NCBI GenBank assembly: GCA_900073065.1 | Contig: FJOG01000003.1 | Location: forward strand, 2,296,133 to 2,360,132 | Reading direction: 5' to 3' | Source of the DNA: Phialocephala subalpina | Lineage: Eukaryota > Ascomycota > Leotiomycetes > Helotiales > Mollisiaceae | Length of the DNA: 64,000 nucleotides | In this document: positions 59,346 to 64,000 of the stretch, piece by piece | Layout: every line of letters begins with the position of its first letter | Numbering within the stretch: position 1 is the stretch's first letter | Made by a program: the position numbers and the translations under genes | Notes under the pieces: generated by a model | What the model saw: only the letters and a program-made list of their open reading frames with translations | Database searches by the model: none | Told to the model about the DNA's origin: nothing

Positions 59346-59895
59346 ATGCCTATCGTACACATAGTCCTTTTCGAATTCAAGCCTTCAACTGGAAGCGTGT
59401 TAATCCACGATGTATGTTGATCTTCTTTCCCGCTGGTTCGGATGGCGGGGTTGATGCGGGGTCCTGAGATGCGTTCGTCCCGCTGTCAAGAGAATTGAGA
59501 CGGAGAGTTCAAGAATTTGAAGAACTTGTAGGCTAATGGATGCGTCATTTAGGTCTGCAGGCGGATGTTGGCATTAAAGCAGAATTGCATACACCCTACA
59601 ACAAAACAACCATACATATTAGACTGTACTGGCGGAAGAGATAATTCTCCAGAAGGCCATCAAGTAGTTCCGACCCCCTTTCACTTACCTCCCTCTTCTA
59701 TAGCCGTGAGAGCTTTACTAATGGATGTTGGAATGGCAGGGCGCATTCTCACACGCATTCGTTTCCCATTTCGCGAATATGGAGGATAGAAGATATTACC
59801 TAGAAGAAGACCCAGCGCGCCTAGAATTCATGAATAGTCTGGAGAACATCATCCAGAATGTCAGGGTCGTGGATTATGATCCTGGGGTATTCTGA
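59346..59895 (+). CDS. Small Dabb (stress-responsive A/B barrel) domain protein (110 aa)
   Basis: Three exons, 59346-59411, 59553-59663 and 59740-59895, each a whole number of codons, read MPIVHIVLFEFKPSTGS, then GGRDNSPEGHQ, then GAFSHAFVSHFANMEDRRYY and FMNSLENIIQNVRVVDYDPG. This is the dimeric ferredoxin-like Dabb fold: an initial HIVLF strand, the conserved G(K/R)DNSPEG loop, and the HAFV strand followed by ED(R)xYY. Functions of fungal members vary and are mostly unknown. Intron 2 has a weaker GTAGTT donor but the phase and family sequence fix it. No single open frame longer than about 75 codons covers it, so it is easily missed. Confidence 0.88.
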
Positions 59896-60201
59896 AATCA
59901 ACCGAGGAGAGAAAGGGAATGGATCATTATGATGGGAAAGAGAAAATGGGGCCTTGTGATAGGAAATGAAGGCCAAGTCCTGCAAAAGAGCAGGCAATAT
60001 TCGTTATCCTAGATGTACAAGTACAATGATGTCTAGCACAGATTTGGCAGACGTGTATTCTTCATTCTGGCTGCTATATACCCATCCATAGCTCTCTATG
60101 CCAATGCTAATGCTGGTATCCAAGCCAAAACGCCGTCCCAATGCAAATGCTATGCTCGTAAAGTCGATTTCTAATGCGTGAAAGAGAGGTGCTCGAGGTC
60201 G
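59896..60201. other. Intergenic between converging genes
   Basis: 3' sides of the Dabb gene and ISA1; nothing else seen. Confidence 0.5.
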
Positions 60202-61020
60202 TTATACCATGAACGATTCGCCGCAGCCGCATTGTTCCTCTGAGAATATATTTAGTACGTTTCCAGCAGCAGAAGGTAGTTGATGCTTACTAATGTTAGG
60301 ATTCTTGAAGACGAACCGCTGGTTCAGCTTATCTTCCACCCAGTCCATCTCGCTCCCAATGATGCTAAACAAAGCCTTGCTGTCAATCAAGACCTTAACG
60401 CCATCCTGCTCCACCGTCTCGTCAAAGGCTCCCGGTTTCTCCACGAATTCCAGGTTATATGCCAGTCCACTGCAACCCCGGTTCTTAACTCCGACCTTGA
60501 TGAGCTTTGGGGAAGGCTGGTTCAGCAGTTCCTTCAGCTGTGCAACTGCCCCAGGCGTGAGGTTCATAGCCGCCTTGCGTGCTCTCAGCTTCGGTCTGGG
60601 CTTCGCTCGAGGTTGTTGCGAAGTTGACGTGGAAGTTGATGTGGCGGGCTTTGACTTTTGTGCTTCTTGCTCTGTTAGACTTATGCTGACCTTCTCCTCT
60701 GCCGGTTGCTCCATTCCCATCTCATATTGTCCTGTTTGCTTGGGTGGTCTAATGTCATTGACCTGTGGAATGCCTCCAGCTATCGAGGTATCCGGAACGC
60801 CTGAATTTCGTGGAGGAGGAAATGGTGTCTCGAGGGAATATGGTTGATAGGCCGTGCTCGTCTGCATCTTCCGCTTCGAGGACATCGACTGTGAAGAGGA
60901 GAAGGTACGTAAGACATGTTGGCAGGGGCGAACAGCAGAAGTAGCTGGGAGGGAGGAAAGCCGAAGGTAGAGGAAGTTCGAGGGCATTGCCAATGGCGCC
61001 AGAACCCGTTGTACAGACAT
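60202..61020 (-). CDS. ISA1: Mitochondrial iron-sulfur cluster assembly protein Isa1 (A-type scaffold)
   Basis: Two exons, 61020-60291 and 60239-60202, give 255 aa. Residues 1-50 are a basic/Ser-rich presequence, then a Pro/Ser/Lys-rich linker. From residue 150 the HesB/IscA domain is complete: MNLTPGAVAQLKELL, VGVKNRGCSGLAYNL (first cluster-ligand Cys), GVKVLIDSKAL and, after splicing, FKNPNIKEQCGCGESFMV with the CGC pair. With Isa2 and Iba57 it matures [4Fe-4S] proteins such as aconitase. The intron (60240-60290) is 51 nt, in frame and stop-free; retention would insert 17 residues between Asn-Ile and the CGC motif. Confidence 0.95.
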   Translation of the reverse strand: MSVQRVLAPLAMPSNFLYLRLSSLPATSAVRPCQHVLRTFSSSQSMSSKRKMQTSTAYQPYSLETPFPPPRNSGVPDTSIAGGIPQVNDIRPPKQTGQYEMGMEQPAEEKVSISLTEQEAQKSKPATSTSTSTSQQPRAKPRPKLRARKAAMNLTPGAVAQLKELLNQPSPKLIKVGVKNRGCSGLAYNLEFVEKPGAFDETVEQDGVKVLIDSKALFSIIGSEMDWVEDKLNQRFVFKNPNISKHQLPSAAGNVLNIFSEEQCGCGESFMV

Positions 61021-61656
61021 CGTAGGTATTGTCTTGGTAGATAAGATCGAGGTAATCAGATCTGGAGGTGGCCGAAACGTTGTTGGAGTTCAAGGGAGGC
61101 CAAAGCCTTGGATATTATGCTGTTGGTAAGCCTAGTTAGTTTATGGTTCGATATTTCGGCTCTGAACATGCGGCCCGTTGCCACCCGTTGTCGTGCTTAC
61201 AATCAGATGTGCGGTGATTGGCTCGTTGAGACGTTGGAAAGGAAGAATGAAAGAGGGTGAAAGAATAGGAATGAATAGGAATGGAATGTATAGGAAGATG
61301 ACAAGAGCAGTCTCATGGATGCAAGTGCAATATCATTGTTCCAGAAGATGAGGGACTTTCATAGTGCTGGTTTGGTAACGTCCTTTGAGGACCCAAGAAC
61401 GGCAACTCCGCAGAAGGCTTCGAAAGTGATGTCAATTTCCCACGCTAGCCGTATATATACTAGCCGCCGATCATGGTCGAGATACCCTTGCATGTTCAGA
61501 ACATTGGAAGGGACATTTTCGGGCTGACGAGGCCTGGAGGGAGATTGTGGTGATTAAGAAATGCGACAAAACGAAACATATTCAACCTTCTTGCAAACAC
61601 TCTTGCTCCGATCATCTTGGAATCTGCATGACAAACTGATGCCATAATCATGAAGG
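61021..61656. other. Divergent promoter region
   Basis: Between ISA1 (-) and the ARMH3-like gene (+). Only short domainless frames are present. Confidence 0.5.
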
Positions 61657-63832
61657 ATGGAGCCATCTCCTTTGACCCAGCAGACTCGTCCAGAAGTCTT
61701 TCAACAAAAGGTTGTCTCGCTATATGAGGAACTGTTCAAGGTATGGCAGGTGCTATCGTCTGGCAGAACACCTGAGTAACACTTCGCAGGATGAGGAAGA
61801 CCGCGACAAATCGGAGGGATTTTGGAAGGAATTCTTTCTTTTGAAACCAGACAAGGCCACATTACAGAAACTCATCCGCGACTTGAGTCCCGACGATCTG
61901 CTGCATCTCCAGGTACGAGGCTGGGCTATAATAGAAGAGAAAATGGAATTCTGATCTGCGACATAGGTCCAAACACGACAATTGTTCTCCAGAGCGGTAG
62001 GATGCATCAAATCAGGAAGCGCTCCAGCAGATGCACATGCTCTCGATGTGAGTTGTGAAGTTATCCCTTGTTTCGAGACGAGGCTGACAGAATAGACTAT
62101 CACAGCTTTCCTCGCGTCGGTCCTTCCTAAGAAATACACAAACCCGAGCTCCGATATCATAAACGTTATCGCAGGACTAGACCGAGTGGATGCGGTCTTC
62201 ACGGATTTCGTTGCTGCGCTGGACGGCACAATAAGGACTGGCAGGACTTGTGAGTGCTGTACATTCGTTACTCGGCTCTTAACTTATGCTCATATAGTGG
62301 ACATCCGCCAAAAGGCTATCGAAGTAGCCTTGTCCGTTGTCTCCGGTGCATACCAAACGAGCCTCCTTTCATACTTCACCCATCGCGATTTATTTCCTTC
62401 TCTTATGAAAGTATGTTTGCTCCCCTTTGTTGATGAAATCAAGCTCACAATAATAGTTTGTACAAGATTCTGATACCACTTCCCGCGCATTCGAGCCCTT
62501 TACTCTTCTTGGCCTGTTGGCAAACTACAATAAATTCGAATTTCAGAATCCATATCGATTACGACTGGATGATTTCGTCAACGAGGGAACCATACAAAAG
62601 ATAATAAGATCTGTGGGACAAACGTGCACTATCTCACGAGGGAAATATGTTGCTATTCAGGATGATTTGCCGGAGGGATGGACTATTGGCAGTACTCTTA
62701 CCATGATAGGGTTGGGATCAATAGCACCTGCTGGTACCAAGACTGCCACACCAGCCATTGATCCTGAGCTGGCTAAGGAGATGTTTGCCAAACTGTATGT
62801 CAGACGAATGTCCCTCCCAGGCCCAAACTAACAGCCTATAGACCTGGTAGTGAAGCGGCTGTCTTATTGGCCACGTACGACTTTGCACATGCAAACAAGC
62901 TTTTTTGCTTCAACTTTGTTTCCTTACCTGGAGAGAAGGGAGTCGAGGCACCTATGAGCAGTTTTCTGTCGATGACTTCGTACTTACTCCAACATGCCCA
63001 TTCATCTGTGCGGACGACGATGTACTCACATCTGAATCTGCTCATTTTGCGGCTGTTTATCGAAGATCAGATCCTCTGCAAGCGGATATGCAGCGAAGAG
63101 AGTAAAGTCTCAGTCAGGCTATGTCGGCAGAGGCAACCTTACTTACCCATAGTGAAGGGTGATAGAATACTGGCAGCCACCATCTTGGATATCATGATAG
63201 ATGGTATCAACCACAATCTACGGCGGCGACTCGATGTAGAGCTATACATTCTTTTCGTAGGCACCATCTTACGAATAATTTCTCACCTCTCGCGGTCCCG
63301 AACACGACTCCACTACCACTGGTCGGAACTCTTCAGATCTCTACTGTCTCTAGTCCGGTTCCTCACTACCTATACAGCGGATCTGAAACACAGCAACCAT
63401 ATCGAGACTCTACTCGACGACCTTGTCAACTTGATCGCTTTATCCCTTTCAGCCGGCGAAGCATTCCTTCCCGGCCCGGCGGCTTATGACGACCTCTTCT
63501 ACAAGCTGGTCGAGGTAGGAGAGACTTTGGTGAAATTCAGGGATAATTACGACTTGGGCAAACGGTCGACAAGTTCAATAGAGACATTAATCAGCGTTAG
63601 CACGCATTACAATCAACTTTTGGCGGAAGGCGCATCTGGACGGAGAGGAAAGCAATTGACGAGCACACAGGTCGCTGGAGTCATCAAGCAAGGATATGAG
63701 ACTTTGAGCATCCAAGCAAAGGAAGGGCTGGATAACTGGGACAGATATCGGGAGGCGGACAAGAGGAATTTCCTCAAGAAGATGGCTCGTGCAGCTGTCA
63801 ACGACGTGAAAGATTTTATCAGCGAGAATTGA
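61657..63832 (+). CDS. ARMH3/DUF1741 armadillo-like helical protein (627 aa)
   Basis: Seven exons: 61657-61740, 61790-61912, 61967-62047, 62096-62249, 62298-62410, 62457-62794 and 62842-63832. All six introns are 46-54 nt with GT-AG ends and keep frame. The protein starts MEPSPLTQQTRPEVFQQKVV and includes EDRDKSEGFWKEFFLLKPDK, TLLGLLANYNKFEFQNPYR and LLATYDFAHANKLFCFNF, the DUF1741 core, ending VNDVKDFISEN. The human relative ARMH3 (C10orf76) works at the Golgi with GBF1 and PI4KB; the fungal proteins are little studied, so a Golgi role here is inference. The alternative upstream ATG (61650) is in another frame and closes quickly. Confidence 0.9.
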
Positions 63833-64000
63833 AGCGCCTTTCAAGACTTAATGCTTTAGCTCCAGCTCGATATTGTGAAGGGAGACATGTGAGAGATGGC
63901 GGCTAACGCCAAGATATCCAATTATATACGCGTACCTAGCGGTTAAAGGTTGGTCGATTCAGCTGCCGCAGACTGCCGCAGTGCTTCAAGTCTAAATTGG
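63833..64000. other. Window end
   Basis: 3' UTR of the ARMH3-like gene. A TGCCGCAGAC direct repeat occurs near 63964-63980 (CTGCCGCAGACTGCCGCAG). Confidence 0.5.

Noticed and set aside
60293..60847. Plus-strand 184-codon frame
   Set aside because: Antisense shadow of ISA1, whose own frame has an unmistakable domain.
1..64000. CRISPR array, bacterial-type operon or secondary-metabolite cluster
   Set aside because: Spliceosomal introns throughout show a fungal nuclear genome; no spaced short repeats and no PKS, NRPS or terpene synthase is present.

Overview
The window is nuclear DNA of a filamentous ascomycete (Pezizomycotina, plausibly Leotiomycetes/Helotiales). The reasons are many 46-80 nt GT-AG introns with CTAAC/CTGAC-like branch sites, a wetA-type conidiation regulator, a fungal Med1, a TRP/FLC channel, a DUF3433 protein, an alkyltransferase-like protein, and a divergent pectinesterase/polygalacturonase pair that suggests plant association. 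The class-level placement is inference; no rRNA or mitochondrial marker is present.

Layout. 1-10 kb (+): 3' part of eIF2-beta, an AIM24-family gene, a small multi-exon unknown gene, a 903-aa low-complexity protein and Mediator subunit Med1. 12-13.6 kb (-): ACOT9-like acyl-CoA thioesterase. 15.7-18.5 kb (+): an ML/TRP (flavin-carrier-like) membrane protein whose 5' end sits on an exact 250-bp tandem duplication and has no visible start codon. 20-27 kb (-): wetA, with a dense cluster of CATTCY (AbaA/TEAD-type) sites upstream, then the succinate dehydrogenase assembly factor SDHAF2/Sdh5 and an 812-aa unknown protein. 28.3 kb: intron-containing tRNA-His(GTG). 28.8-31.7 kb (-): a DUF3433 membrane protein. 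33.1-37.3 kb (-): a DUF1279 (FAM210-like) mitochondrial gene that appears to carry a 2,960-nt intron, huge for this genome, holding a broken PAK/Ste20-type kinase fragment, a possible nested small gene and a perfect hairpin. 38-42.4 kb: pectin methylesterase (-) and endopolygalacturonase (+), divergently arranged; the latter contains a second exact 250-bp tandem duplication. 42.9-50.4 kb: YPI1 phosphatase inhibitor (-), a Cys-rich GPI-type surface protein (-), an alkyltransferase-like (ATL) DNA repair protein (+) and a PBP1/ataxin-2 homologue (-). 53-64 kb: BUD6/AIP3 (+), a HAD phosphatase (-), a small Dabb-domain protein (+), mitochondrial Fe-S assembly protein ISA1 (-) and an ARMH3/DUF1741 protein (+).

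The genes are mostly unrelated housekeeping functions. The only evident functional grouping is the pectin-degrading pair. Several act in mitochondria (SDHAF2, ISA1, DUF1279, probably the thioesterase). The least expected structures are the DUF1279 locus (giant intron plus an ExoX-C-like segment embedded between the two halves of the domain), the two 250-bp duplications of identical length (possible assembly artefact), and the wetA upstream site cluster. Exon boundaries were derived by hand from reading frame, splice consensus and family conservation.
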